A stretch of DNA of 64,000 bases from JAEUMG01 sp046349315 (GTDB taxonomy: Bacteria > Pseudomonadota > Alphaproteobacteria > Rhizobiales > Aestuariivirgaceae). The notes below the pieces were generated by a model, which saw only the letters and a program-made list of their open reading frames with translations, ran no database searches and had not been told where the DNA came from. A program made the translations under genes and the position numbers. The stretch is from contig JAXMCQ010000006.1 of assembly GCA_046349315.1 (NCBI GenBank), positions 124,001 to 188,000 on the forward strand, given 5' to 3'. The first letter of the stretch is position 1; every line of letters starts with the position of its first letter. Below, in pieces: positions 1-8,838 of the stretch.

Positions 1-98
1 GGTAACATTCTGAAACACCATTTGATTTTGTGCGCTGCGGTGCCGGCTTTAGCTATTTGGTGAGGGCTGAGTCGTTTTTTCGCAGGGCTTAGAGCAGA

Positions 99-1952
99 TT
101 GTCGAAGCAGGTTCACAAACAGCGCGCCGACCATAAGGCGCCAGCAACGACCGAGCAGGCGGCTCCGGTTCTAACCCGGACTCCGCGGACCAACAACAAT
201 CATCCCCAAAAGCTTGCCGAGTTCGAGAGCCTTGCCGAAGGCCTGGACTACGCCGCCAAGGGTATCACCGGTTTCAATTTCTATTCGGCACGCGGGCAGC
301 TCGTCGAGGTTGTCGCCTACCGCAAGCTGCGGGAGCGGGCGATTGCGACGGCGCGCCGATTGGCCGGCCTCAGTCTGAAGCGTGGCGATCATGTCGCGCT
401 TGTGGCTGAGACGGGCTCGGAATTCATGGAAGCCTTCTTCGGCTGCCAATATGCCGGGCTGGTGCCGTGTCCGATGCCCTACAGCATGCATATCGGTGGC
501 ATGGATGCCTATGTCGACCGGATCGCCGGCATGCTGCGCGCCGCCAAGGCGCGCGCCGCCATCGCCACCACCGATCTTGCGCCGCATGTCGTAGCCGCGG
601 CGTCGCGGGCCGGCGTTGGCATCGTTCTGAGCTATGAAGAGTTGCGCGCCGCGCCGCCGTCGATCGCCGAACTGGTTCCGTTCGGACCGGATGAGGCTGC
701 CTATATCCAGTACTCGTCGGGCTCCACTTCCGAGCCGAAGGGAGTCCTCGTTTCGCAGCGCGCGATCGTTGCCAATACCCGCGGCATTCTCCGCGATGGC
801 CTCAAGGTTGCTCCGGAAGACCGCGCCTTCTCGTGGCTGCCGCTCTATCACGACATGGGCCTCGTCGGCTTCTGCCTGGCTCCGATGATGGGGCAGGTAA
901 CCGTCGACTATATGGCCACCACCGCCTTCGCCCGCCGCCCGGCGCTGTGGCTCAAGCTGATGTCGGACAATCGCTCGACCATCGCCTATTCGCCGTCTTT
1001 CGGTTACGAACTCGCCGCGCGCCGCATCAATGGCGAGGCGCCGACGCTCGACCTTTCGAACTGGCGGGTTGCCGGCATTGGCGGCGACATGGTGCGCGCC
1101 GACATTCTCGACCTTTTCGCCGAGAAGCTGTCGGTCGCCGGCTTCAAGCCCAATGCCTTCCTGCCGAGCTACGGCATGGCGGAATCGACGCTTGCGGTGA
1201 CCTTTGCCGATGTCGACAAGCCGATCCGCATCGATAGCGTCGATGCGATCCAGTACAAGCTGTCGCGCCGCGCGGTACCGGTCAGCGCATCGGCCCGTTC
1301 GCAAGGCCGCGAGCGCCGTTTCGTCGTTTGCGGCAAGCTATTGCCCGGTCATGAGGCGGTTATCCGCGACGAGCGCGGCAAGGCACTGGGCGAGCGCGAG
1401 ATCGGGCGGATTTTCGTCAAGGGCCCGAGCGTCATGGCGGGCTATTTCAACAATGAAGATGCGACCCGCGCCGTGATCGGCAGCGACTCCTTCATGGATA
1501 CCGGCGATATGGGTTACTGGCTCGAGGGCGAGCTGGTCATCACCGGCCGCGCCAAGGACCTCATTCTCCACAATGGCCGCAATATCTGGCCGCAGGACAT
1601 CGAGTGGGCGGCCGAGCGCATCGAGCCATTGCGCAGCGGCGACGTCGCAGCGATCGCTGTCGAGGACGAGAACGGCGAAGATCAGGTCGTCGTGTTGGTG
1701 CAGTCCCGGCTTTCAAATCGCACAGATGTCGAGGCACTGCGCCGGCAAGTCGCCGCTGCCGTTCATGGCTCAGCCGGCGTCGAATGCGACGTCGTGATGG
1801 TGCCGCCGCGCAGCCTGCCGTTTACCTCTTCGGGCAAGCTTTCGCGGGCTGCGGCGAAGGCGGCCTATCTTTCGGGAGACATCGCCGAGATCGCCTCAAG
1901 CGGCGGGCTCGCCAGGGTCTCCGGCGAAACTCTGCTCGAAGCTGCAAACTAA
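99..1952 (+). CDS. aasR: Fatty acyl-AMP ligase / acyl-ACP synthetase for sphingolipid synthesis (AasR-like)
   Basis: Adenylate-forming enzyme of the fatty acyl-AMP ligase type, 617 aa. It should activate a fatty acid and load it onto the dedicated acyl carrier protein two genes downstream. Visible motifs are the ATP-binding loop YSSGSTSEPKG (about 205-215), PSYGMAEST near 360, DTGDMGY near 467, and the C-terminal GRAKDLILHNGRN, which in this family precedes the pantetheine-proximal lobe. The start is TTG, directly after an in-frame stop at 90-92; no other start upstream is possible. It is the first gene of a four-gene operon whose content matches the Caulobacter ceramide genes aasR-cerR-acpR-spt as I recall them. 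The specific substrate is inferred from that context. Confidence 0.85.
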   Translation: MSKQVHKQRADHKAPATTEQAAPVLTRTPRTNNNHPQKLAEFESLAEGLDYAAKGITGFNFYSARGQLVEVVAYRKLRERAIATARRLAGLSLKRGDHVALVAETGSEFMEAFFGCQYAGLVPCPMPYSMHIGGMDAYVDRIAGMLRAAKARAAIATTDLAPHVVAAASRAGVGIVLSYEELRAAPPSIAELVPFGPDEAAYIQYSSGSTSEPKGVLVSQRAIVANTRGILRDGLKVAPEDRAFSWLPLYHDMGLVGFCLAPMMGQVTVDYMATTAFARRPALWLKLMSDNRSTIAYSPSFGYELAARRINGEAPTLDLSNWRVAGIGGDMVRADILDLFAEKLSVAGFKPNAFLPSYGMAESTLAVTFADVDKPIRIDSVDAIQYKLSRRAVPVSASARSQGRERRFVVCGKLLPGHEAVIRDERGKALGEREIGRIFVKGPSVMAGYFNNEDATRAVIGSDSFMDTGDMGYWLEGELVITGRAKDLILHNGRNIWPQDIEWAAERIEPLRSGDVAAIAVEDENGEDQVVVLVQSRLSNRTDVEALRRQVAAAVHGSAGVECDVVMVPPRSLPFTSSGKLSRAAAKAAYLSGDIAEIASSGGLARVSGETLLEAAN

Positions 1953-2019
1953 CAGCCTGCACCACTGCATTTCCGCATTCTGATTGCGACGCAGGTGCGA
2001 GCTTGCGGATGGGAGAGAC

Positions 2020-3006
2020 GTGACCGCGAAAACCGAGCCCCGAACTATTGCCGTGACCGGCGCCACAGGTTTTGTGGGCCGGCATGTGCTGGCGGTTTTG
2101 GACGGTCGCGGTTGGAATGTGCGGCTACTTGCCCGCCGAACGCCGGCCGAGCCTCTGCCGGAAACGACATCGGTCATTACCGGTAGTCTTGAAGATGAGG
2201 CCACGCTGGCCCGGCTGACCGAGGGCGCCGACGGCGTCCTTCATCTTGCGGGCGCGATCGCGGCGCCGACGCAGCGCGATTTCTTCGCGATCAATGAAGC
2301 TGGGACACAGCGCCTTGCCGCTGCGGCGCAGCGGGCCGGCGTCAAACGCTTCGTTCATATGTCGTCACTCGCCGCGCGCGAGCCGCAACTCTCCGACTAC
2401 GCGGCCAGCAAACGCGCCGCCGAGGACGCGCTCCAAGCCTTTGCCATGGGGAACGCTATTATCCGGGCGCCTGCGGTCTATGGCCCCGGCGACAGGGCGA
2501 CCTTGCCTTTGATTCAGCAATTGACGGGCCGCTATCCATTGATCCCGTCCAGTGCCGCGTCGCGGTTCTCGCTCGTTTATGTGAAGGACCTGGCGCGGAT
2601 TGCCGTTGCCGCGCTGGAGGATAACTGGACGGGATTTCGTGATGCCGATGACGGACGCGAGCAGGGCTATCGCTGGGCCGACCTTGCCGCGGCAATTGCC
2701 ACGCTCGAAGACCGCAAGATCACGCCAGTCTTCCTGCCGCAGTCACTGGCAAGCCCGGTTTCCTGGCTGGTTGCCACCGGCGCCGCAGTGATCGGACGCC
2801 CGGCCATGATCACGCCCGGCAAGGTGCGCGAACTCTATCATCACGATTGGGTGAGCAGGGACCGTGTTCTGAGGACCGACCCCCCGACATTGCTTGCCCA
2901 GGGCTTGAGCCAGACCCTCGCCTGGTATCGGCAAAAGGGCTGGTTGCGGGATAGGCCTCCGGCCGATAAAAACCGGCTCCGCGAAGGAGGTGTGAAGTCT
3001 CTATGA
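2020..3006 (+). CDS. cerR: NAD(P)-dependent epimerase/dehydratase-family reductase, ceramide reductase (CerR-like)
   Basis: Extended short-chain dehydrogenase of 328 aa with the Rossmann motif GATGFVG (residues 14-20) and the catalytic Y127-AAS-K131 pair. In Caulobacter the equivalent gene between the acyl-ACP synthetase and the acyl carrier protein reduces the 3-keto group of the ceramide/long-chain base, and I infer the same role here. I chose GTG at 2020 because GGGAGAG lies 3 bases upstream of it; a TTG at 1984 would add 12 residues that do not resemble the family. The gene overlaps the next start by 4 bases (ATGA), which indicates translational coupling. Confidence 0.82.
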   Translation: MTAKTEPRTIAVTGATGFVGRHVLAVLDGRGWNVRLLARRTPAEPLPETTSVITGSLEDEATLARLTEGADGVLHLAGAIAAPTQRDFFAINEAGTQRLAAAAQRAGVKRFVHMSSLAAREPQLSDYAASKRAAEDALQAFAMGNAIIRAPAVYGPGDRATLPLIQQLTGRYPLIPSSAASRFSLVYVKDLARIAVAALEDNWTGFRDADDGREQGYRWADLAAAIATLEDRKITPVFLPQSLASPVSWLVATGAAVIGRPAMITPGKVRELYHHDWVSRDRVLRTDPPTLLAQGLSQTLAWYRQKGWLRDRPPADKNRLREGGVKSL

Positions 3007-3257
3007 CCAGCGAAAATTCGTCGACCTACGAGGCGCTGTGCGAGCTGCTGCAGCCGTTCAACACGGCCGGGGTAGCGCTGCAGCCCAACACCGATATCTC
3101 GTCTGATCTCAATATCGATTCCGTGTCGGTCATGGATTTCGTCATGGAGGTCGAGGACCGTTTCGATATCGACATTCCGCTCAATGTTCTTTCCGAGACA
3201 CGCACGCTGAACGATCTCGTGGCGGTTGTCGAAGCGCGAGCCGGGAAAGGGAAATAG
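3003..3257 (+). CDS. acpR: Dedicated acyl carrier protein for serine palmitoyltransferase (AcpR-like)
   Basis: Acidic 84-aa acyl carrier protein. The phosphopantetheine attachment site is Ser40 in the sequence NIDSVSVMDF, the diverged DSL-type motif seen in specialised carriers rather than in the fatty-acid-synthase AcpP. A strong GAAGGAGGTG ribosome-binding site precedes the ATG inside the end of the upstream reductase gene. It should carry the acyl group from the upstream ligase to the serine palmitoyltransferase that begins 1 base after its stop codon. Function follows from family and operon; carrier identity is clear from sequence. Confidence 0.9.
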   Translation: MTSENSSTYEALCELLQPFNTAGVALQPNTDISSDLNIDSVSVMDFVMEVEDRFDIDIPLNVLSETRTLNDLVAVVEARAGKGK

Positions 3258-3258
3258 C

Positions 3259-4467
3259 ATGGTCGATCTTCTCGAAAAGCACAGGCCGATCGCCGAACGT
3301 CATGCCCGCATGCTCGCTGCCGGGGCCAACGCCGTCGGGCTTACAATCGAAAAGATTCTGTCGCCGACGCGCGCGCTCATCAATGGCCGCGAGACGATCC
3401 TTGCCGGCACCAATAATTACATGGGCATTACGCTCGAGCCCGATTGTATCGCTGCCGGACAGAAAGCGATGGCCGAATTTGGCACCGGCACGACCGGATC
3501 GCGCATCGCCAATGGCAGCTATGCCATGCATCGCGAACTCGAACAGGCGCTCGCGAAATTTCTCGGCCGCAAGCATTGCATCGTCTTCACCACCGGATAC
3601 CAGGCCAATCTCGGCATGCTGTCGGGGCTCGCCGGGCCCAAGGACACGATCTATCTCGATGCCGATTCGCATGCCTCGATCTATGACGGGTGCACATTGT
3701 CCGGCGCCAAGCTCGTGCGCTTCCGGCACAATGACGCGAGCGATCTCGACAAGCGCCTGGCGCGCGGCGAAGACGAAGGCGGCAGGCTCGTCGTGCTCGA
3801 AGGCATCTATTCGATGCTCGGCGACCGCGCGCCGCTTGCCGATTTCGTCGAGGTCAAGCGCAAGCACGGCTTTCAGCTTCTCGTCGATGATGCACATTCC
3901 TTCGGCGTGCTCGGGCCGAATGGCCGCGGGCTCGGCGATGAGGCGGGGCTCGATGCGGACGTCGACTTTGTCGTCGGCACTTTTTCGAAAAGCGTCGGTG
4001 CCATTGGCGGTTTCGGAGCCGGCGATCATCCGCTCTTCGAGACCATCCGCTATGCGACGCGCGCTTATATGTTCACCGCTTCGCCGTCGCCTGCCTCGGT
4101 TGCAACCTCGATGGCAGCGATCCGCAAGCTTGCCGCAGAACCGGAACGGCGCGAGAGGCTGGCGCGCAACTCCAAGCGATTGTTCGACGGCTTCCGGGCG
4201 TTAGGTCTCGAGACGGGCTGCGACCAGGTGAGCCCGGTCGTCGCCGTCAAATGCGCCGACGAGCCCTCGACGATTGCGATGTGGAATGCGCTCCTGGAAG
4301 CGGGTGTCTATGTGAACATCGCGCTGCCGCCGGGCACTCCGGCACGCATGTGCCTCCTACGCTGTTCAGTCTCGGCCGCGCATAGTTCGGACGATATCGA
4401 CAAGATCATCGCATTGTTCGGCAAGGTCGTCGCGCATGGCGCGCCAAGGCTCGCTGCGGCGAGTTAG
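3259..4467 (+). CDS. spt: Serine palmitoyltransferase (alpha-oxoamine synthase)
   Basis: PLP-dependent alpha-oxoamine synthase of 402 aa, condensing L-serine with an acyl thioester to 3-ketosphinganine, the first step of sphingolipid synthesis. The Schiff-base lysine is Lys244 in TFSKSVG; DADSHAS and the PLP-pyridine motif DDAHSFGVLG are also present. The same fold includes 8-amino-7-oxononanoate synthase (BioF) and KBL. The adjoining acyl carrier protein, acyl-ACP synthetase and reductase argue for serine palmitoyltransferase, and no biotin gene is near. ATG at 3259 is preferred over an in-frame start at 3226 inside acpR; AAAGGGAAA lies just upstream. Confidence 0.9.
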   Translation: MVDLLEKHRPIAERHARMLAAGANAVGLTIEKILSPTRALINGRETILAGTNNYMGITLEPDCIAAGQKAMAEFGTGTTGSRIANGSYAMHRELEQALAKFLGRKHCIVFTTGYQANLGMLSGLAGPKDTIYLDADSHASIYDGCTLSGAKLVRFRHNDASDLDKRLARGEDEGGRLVVLEGIYSMLGDRAPLADFVEVKRKHGFQLLVDDAHSFGVLGPNGRGLGDEAGLDADVDFVVGTFSKSVGAIGGFGAGDHPLFETIRYATRAYMFTASPSPASVATSMAAIRKLAAEPERRERLARNSKRLFDGFRALGLETGCDQVSPVVAVKCADEPSTIAMWNALLEAGVYVNIALPPGTPARMCLLRCSVSAAHSSDDIDKIIALFGKVVAHGAPRLAAAS

Positions 4468-4507
4468 GGCGACCGAGTATTCCAACGGTGTGTTAGCAAA
4501 ATATATT

Positions 4508-4606
4508 CGTCATTGCCGGGCTTGTCCCGGCAATCCATCGTGAAATCAACTCCGCCTACGGAGCATCGGTACTATGGATCCCCGGAACAAGTCCGGGGAT
4601 GACAAC
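4508..4606. repeat. REP-like composite of two palindromic hairpins (class A)
   Basis: Two near-perfect hairpins face each other after spt. The first has 9-bp arms ATTGCCGGG / CCCGGCAAT (4512-4520 and 4526-4534). The second has 8-bp arms ATCCCCGG / CCGGGGAT (4578-4585 and 4593-4600). The outer ends are GTCAT and ATGAC, so the whole unit is itself an inverted pair. It sits between convergent transcription units and may also attenuate transcription, though no T-run follows. Confidence 0.75.
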
Positions 4607-4659
4607 ATGAGAAATCAAACTCCACCTGGAATTCCCCACAAGGGGAGGGAGACTAGGGA

Positions 4660-5538
4660 CTACCGCACCGCGCCTTTGCGCAGCAGTTTCGGCAGCAGCG
4701 TGATCGAGGCGAGGACCGGATGGCGGCGTTGCCAGTCGGTGAGATCAAGCTTGTGGCCGGAATGGCGCTCGATCTTCCAGGCGAGATAATCGGCACCACC
4801 TGAGAAGGTGAATGCGGCTTTCACCAGACGCGCGACAGACCAAGCGCGGCCGCCCACGCGGCGCGCCGCCCAGTTTGCCTCAATCGGCGGTGTATCTCTC
4901 GATAGGGACGCCACTGTTTCGTAGTAGTCGCGATCGGCGAGCAGGAGATCGCGGGCGCGATCGGTGCGCTCGGAGCGCAATTCGGTGCGATAGGTGTTTT
5001 GAAACAGCCGCTGCCAGACGTCCAACGCATCGCCATCGCCTGCAATGCCCCGCGCATTGCCGTAAGCGGTCGTGATCGCAGATGAGATCGCCGCAATAAT
5101 GCGCGCTTTTACCTCGGCATCGGCCGCGTAGATCAGTGCGGAAGGCTGTGCGAAGCGAGCCCAGAAGTATGGGTTAGACGTCTTAGGCGTCATCCATGCC
5201 GCGAACTGTTCGAGCGGCAGCATCGCATATTTGCAGCGCAACGTGGCGCCATCGAATGGACATTCCGCATAGTAGACATTGGGTGGAACGACACGGCAGG
5301 CAAACCGCGCCGTCGCGGAGGCCGGCATCGATTGCAGCGAGCGTGTGAGTACGTAAAGGTCGATCAGCGATTCCGATGCCGCGACCCCACGCAGGCACGA
5401 GCCATAGGCAAGGATCGCAACGACGCCGCTGCCGAGACTGTCGCGCAAGAACGCGGCCATGGCCGCGATTTCGCGAGGAACTTCGCGGTCCAGGGCCTTG
5501 GCGATGAATGTTTCGAGCGTTGGTGTCGCGGTTTGCAT
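4660..5538 (-). CDS. Tam41-like nucleotidyltransferase, candidate lipid cytidylyltransferase
   Basis: A 292-aa soluble protein with a nucleotidyltransferase start, AYGSCLRG (about 44-51) followed by SLIDLYVL. Later features, PPNVYYAE, CKYAMLPLEQF and NPYFWARFAQPSALIY, resemble the order of conserved blocks in mitochondrial Tam41/Mmp37 phosphatidate cytidylyltransferase. That comparison is by eye. It starts 0 bases after the lipid kinase and two genes after a CDP-alcohol phosphotransferase, so a plausible job is converting ceramide 1-phosphate to CDP-ceramide. By position it would correspond to one of the Caulobacter ceramide phosphoglycerate genes (cpgA-C), as I recall them. A generic NTase remains possible. 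Confidence 0.6.
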   Translation of the reverse strand: MQTATPTLETFIAKALDREVPREIAAMAAFLRDSLGSGVVAILAYGSCLRGVAASESLIDLYVLTRSLQSMPASATARFACRVVPPNVYYAECPFDGATLRCKYAMLPLEQFAAWMTPKTSNPYFWARFAQPSALIYAADAEVKARIIAAISSAITTAYGNARGIAGDGDALDVWQRLFQNTYRTELRSERTDRARDLLLADRDYYETVASLSRDTPPIEANWAARRVGGRAWSVARLVKAAFTFSGGADYLAWKIERHSGHKLDLTDWQRRHPVLASITLLPKLLRKGAVR

Positions 5539-6492
5539 CTAGCCGCGAAGATAGGTCAGAACCGGTCCGGTTTCGACTCGCAAGGCTTCCGACTCGGGCG
5601 GGTCGAAAAATTCACCGTCGATGACATAGGGCGTGGCGCTTTTGATTTCGAGCGAGTCCGCCGAGAAACTTAGGGCCCCTTGCGGAAAGGCGCGGTCCTC
5701 GCCGCCATACATGATCGGCAAGAGCCAGCGCGGAATATTCGGCACAGGGTAGGGGAGGATGGTGGCGCGGATCGGGCCCTTCTTGCCGCCCCAGAAGGGG
5801 CGCGTACCGAGGATGAGCCTGTCGAGCGTGGTGGCGAAGAAGAGGAGATGCGAGCCCGATGCCTTGACGAGGTGATCGCCGTGGATGGTCATTTCATAGG
5901 GCCGGTCGATGCGATCGGGATCGGCCGGATCGGCTTTCTTGAAGAGCGACTTGCCAATCGCCGCCGCGAGCGTCGCGAAGGTCGCGAAGTCGCCCTTAAG
6001 TCCGGTCTTATGGACGGCATCCTGGCAGAACTTCGTCGCCTTCCACACAGCACCGGTACCGAGGAACATACCGTGGCGCGGCTTGCCATCGCGCGGATTG
6101 GCGACGCGCAAGGTCGGACGCGTGCGCGTCTCGCCGGTCTCGGGGTTGAGGATGAAGGCTGCCTGCTGGCTGAGGTTTTTGCGGCGAAAGCCGAGATCGG
6201 CGGCCGTCATGTTGGTGGTGCCATGCGGCAGCAGGGCGAGGCGCGGCGGATTCGCGAAGAGCTTGCGCTCGGCAAGCTGCGTTTGAATCTCCTGGATCGT
6301 TCCGTCGCCCGAGCTGATGAAGAGGCTGGTCACACCCTTGGCGGCGCAATCCTCAAGGGCTGAATCGATGTGGCGGAAATCCTCGAGAATATGGATAACG
6401 ACACCGGGTTGGCCGGTGAGCATGCGGGCAAGATCGACGCCCTTGTTATTGCTGCGGCCCGAACGGGGATTGACGATGAGGCCCGAGGTCAT
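5539..6492 (-). CDS. cpgB: DAG-kinase-family lipid kinase, candidate ceramide kinase (CpgB-like)
   Basis: A 317-aa kinase of the diacylglycerol/sphingosine kinase catalytic family. It opens with IVNPRSG, has the nucleotide-binding loop SSGDGT (60-65), the PHGTTN motif (89-94), and a C-terminal VIDGEFF that matches the DGE acid motif of this family. ATP-dependent phosphorylation of a lipid hydroxyl is therefore expected. Its place in a sphingolipid cluster, directly beside a CDP-alcohol phosphotransferase and a cytidylyltransferase-like gene, points to ceramide as substrate, as for Caulobacter CpgB. It lies 4 bases after its upstream neighbour and abuts the next gene, clearly one transcript. 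Confidence 0.75.
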   Translation of the reverse strand: MTSGLIVNPRSGRSNNKGVDLARMLTGQPGVVIHILEDFRHIDSALEDCAAKGVTSLFISSGDGTIQEIQTQLAERKLFANPPRLALLPHGTTNMTAADLGFRRKNLSQQAAFILNPETGETRTRPTLRVANPRDGKPRHGMFLGTGAVWKATKFCQDAVHKTGLKGDFATFATLAAAIGKSLFKKADPADPDRIDRPYEMTIHGDHLVKASGSHLLFFATTLDRLILGTRPFWGGKKGPIRATILPYPVPNIPRWLLPIMYGGEDRAFPQGALSFSADSLEIKSATPYVIDGEFFDPPESEALRVETGPVLTYLRG

Positions 6493-6496
6493 TCGA

Positions 6497-7675
6497 TCAG
6501 GGTGCAGACTGCGTCATCCACGAGTCAAGGCGACCCAGCCGACGCTTGGCCGCGAAGGCCTGCGCAAGCTGCAAGCCGTGCAGGAGGAGGCAAAGCACCG
6601 TCCAGACGGCAACGGCGATCAAGCCGAGATCGGGCCTGCCGAGTATCACCGATGCGGTGAGGATAATGAGGTTGGGATTACGCCTGGCGGTGATCTGGCG
6701 GAACAATGTGTCGATCGGCCGCCAGATATGGATTTCGAGGCCGAGCCATTTGATGGCGATGCCCTCCATCACACGCTGCAGCACATAACCACCGAGGATC
6801 GCGATCATCACGATCCAGAAGGTCTCGCTGCTCCAGGTGATGCCGATGGTCGCAAGGCCGAGCGCCCAGGCCGCGTACCAGAAGGGCGGATGGATCAGGT
6901 CGATGCCGTGATCCAGAATATCGCCCCATTTGGAGGAGGTGAGCGTGGTGCGGGCGAGCTTGCCGTCGACGGTGTCGAGGAAGGTCATGAGCCAGGCGCC
7001 GGCAAGGCCCCAGCCATAATGGCCCTGAAGGAACAGCCAGAAGACGATGAATACGAGGGCGGTTGCGACCAGTGTTACCATGTTCGGCGTCACGCCGAGC
7101 GGCGCCAAGAAGCGCGTGGTGTAGAAGGCGGGGACGGGCCAAAGATGCTTGGTGACGACGTCGGTCGCGCCCTTGTAGGTGCCCATGAACATGCGCCAGG
7201 CGATCTTGTCGAGGCGCTGCTGTTCGCCGCGGATCGCGTAGGGCGTCTCGCGTTTGCGCAACGCCTTCCAGAAATCTGCCTTCAAGGCCGAAGGCGTGCT
7301 CGCTGAGAACGAACCGTCAGAGCGCCCGGTGAGATTGCCGATCGCCGAAGCGGCCGCACCGGGGCCGGCATGGATGGCGAGAGGCTGAGATTCGCCGAAG
7401 CCTTCGCTCATCAGCATGAGCCCCGGGCGATCGCGGAGGAGCGCGATCAATGGCGGATCGATGATGGCATCGGCGCGCACGAACACGACGGCTCCATTGC
7501 GGCCCGATGCTTCTGCCTCGCTCACGACAATCTTGATCCCGGCTTGCGCAAATTGGCGCTTGAGCCGCTCGGCCAGGTTAGAGCCCCACAGCGTCAGATC
7601 GGTCGTGCCGCAAATGCACAGCGCCAAGGGCAGTGCGTCGGCTTGGGCGCGGGGCATTTCGGGACGGGCAAGCAT
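6497..7675 (-). CDS. CDP-alcohol phosphatidyltransferase with N-terminal NTase-like extension
   Basis: A 392-aa membrane enzyme. The C-terminal half carries a complete CDP-alcohol phosphotransferase signature, D234xxDGxxARx8GxxxDxxxD259, within several hydrophobic segments (about 198-390). It would exchange CMP for an alcohol headgroup. Residues 1 to about 120 are an added soluble domain; the stretch VVFVRADAIIDPPLIALL looks like the end of a degenerate sugar-phosphate nucleotidyltransferase, as in fused inositol-phosphate cytidylyltransferase/synthase proteins, but the N-terminal nucleotide loop is missing. In context it may attach the headgroup to a CDP-activated ceramide. An ATG six codons in (7657) is an alternative start. 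Confidence 0.72.
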   Translation of the reverse strand: MLARPEMPRAQADALPLALCICGTTDLTLWGSNLAERLKRQFAQAGIKIVVSEAEASGRNGAVVFVRADAIIDPPLIALLRDRPGLMLMSEGFGESQPLAIHAGPGAAASAIGNLTGRSDGSFSASTPSALKADFWKALRKRETPYAIRGEQQRLDKIAWRMFMGTYKGATDVVTKHLWPVPAFYTTRFLAPLGVTPNMVTLVATALVFIVFWLFLQGHYGWGLAGAWLMTFLDTVDGKLARTTLTSSKWGDILDHGIDLIHPPFWYAAWALGLATIGITWSSETFWIVMIAILGGYVLQRVMEGIAIKWLGLEIHIWRPIDTLFRQITARRNPNLIILTASVILGRPDLGLIAVAVWTVLCLLLHGLQLAQAFAAKRRLGRLDSWMTQSAP

Positions 7676-7764
7676 GTGGAGGTGTTAAGAATCGCGTGTC
7701 GCTAGAGGGTGGGCCGGAGAATTTGGCTCTTCTGGTACCGGATGGGCGTCTCGTCAATCACTTC

Positions 7765-8838
7765 TCAGGTGCGTTCCGTACTCATGGTCAAGGCGGTCGC
7801 AAGGGCGGCAAAGCCCAAAAGCGGCGCCCAGGCGGCCATCCAAGGGGCCACGAAACCAAGTTCTCCCATGGTCAGCGAAATGCCATCGATGACAAAAAAC
7901 AGAAAACCCAGGCCGACACCCACGGCGAAGAGCGTCCCGATGCCGCCGCCGCGCCGGAACCGCGCGGCAAGCGGGACACAGATTGCGATCATGACCAATG
8001 CGGCAACGAAGAGGCTGATGCGCTTGTGCCACCAAGTCTGATAGACCCAGATCGGGCGGATCCCGAAGCCGGAATTCTCGATGAAATAATTGAGGTCGCC
8101 GATCGACATTTCCTCGGGATCGCCGGAGCGGGCACCGGCCGCGGCGGGCTTCATCGATCCCGAATAGACGAGCGATGCAAGCTTCACCGGTTTGAGGTTC
8201 TCGCGATAGTAGATGATGACGTCGGACATCTGCCAGCGGCCGTCGGTCAGGACCGCGTTCTTTGCGAAGACCTGCTCGCGCAGGAGACCGTTGGCGTCGC
8301 GCCGGAACACGATGACGTCTTCCAGGCGCGTGGCCTGGGCATTGGCGCTGGCAGCACGCAGGATGTCTGAGCCGGCGCGCATCCAGATCGGGTCGCGCTC
8401 GCCGATCTTGAGCTGTTTTTCGCCGTAATCGCCGATGCCCCATTCGCGCAAGGTGGGGGCGACGGAAGGCACTGCGCGATCATTGATCAGGAAGTAGAGG
8501 GCGCCGATCGCCAGTGCCAAGGGCAAAAGCAGGCCCATCATGCGCAAAGGCGAGACGCCTGCGGCCCACATGGCCACCGTCTCATTGCGATAGCTGAGTT
8601 CGGTGAGCGCGAGCAGGATGGCGAGAAGGACGCTGATCGGCAAGAAGGACGACAGAATCCCCGGCGATCGCAGCAGCATATAGTAGGCAATCGCCCAAGG
8701 ATTGTTGCCGCGCAATTGCAGGATTTCATTGGCGTAGGTGACGGCATCGAGCGTCAGGACAAAGAGTGAGACGCCCAGCAAGATGAAGATGAACCGGACG
8801 AGGATCATCCAGGTGAGCATCCGGCCGATCGTCTTCAT
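7765..8838 (-). CDS. LptG-like permease (YjgP/YjgQ family)
   Basis: A 357-aa permease of the LptF/LptG family: three N-terminal membrane helices (about 10-125), a periplasmic beta-jellyroll region (about 130-260), then three C-terminal helices. Family proteins pair with LptF and LptB to extract lipid from the inner membrane and feed a periplasmic bridge. The ATG at 8838 overlaps the upstream lptF-like stop by 4 bases; an upstream in-frame start would run into that gene. The usual alphaproteobacterial neighbours (pepA, lptD, surA, pdxA, ksgA) are absent; instead sphingolipid genes flank it on both sides. It may thus serve a sphingolipid rather than LPS. Confidence 0.82.
   Translation of the reverse strand: MKTIGRMLTWMILVRFIFILLGVSLFVLTLDAVTYANEILQLRGNNPWAIAYYMLLRSPGILSSFLPISVLLAILLALTELSYRNETVAMWAAGVSPLRMMGLLLPLALAIGALYFLINDRAVPSVAPTLREWGIGDYGEKQLKIGERDPIWMRAGSDILRAASANAQATRLEDVIVFRRDANGLLREQVFAKNAVLTDGRWQMSDVIIYYRENLKPVKLASLVYSGSMKPAAAGARSGDPEEMSIGDLNYFIENSGFGIRPIWVYQTWWHKRISLFVAALVMIAICVPLAARFRRGGGIGTLFAVGVGLGFLFFVIDGISLTMGELGFVAPWMAAWAPLLGFAALATALTMSTERT

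Noticed and set aside
171..1304. A 377-codon open frame on the minus strand opposite aasR
   Set aside because: It is Arg/His/Gly-rich with no family motif and lies entirely opposite a well-supported gene; a typical antisense shadow in G+C-rich DNA.
5680..7306. Two long plus-strand open frames opposite the kinase and phosphotransferase genes
   Set aside because: Composition (Arg, Glu, Gly-rich), no motifs, and the opposite strand carries complete catalytic signatures.
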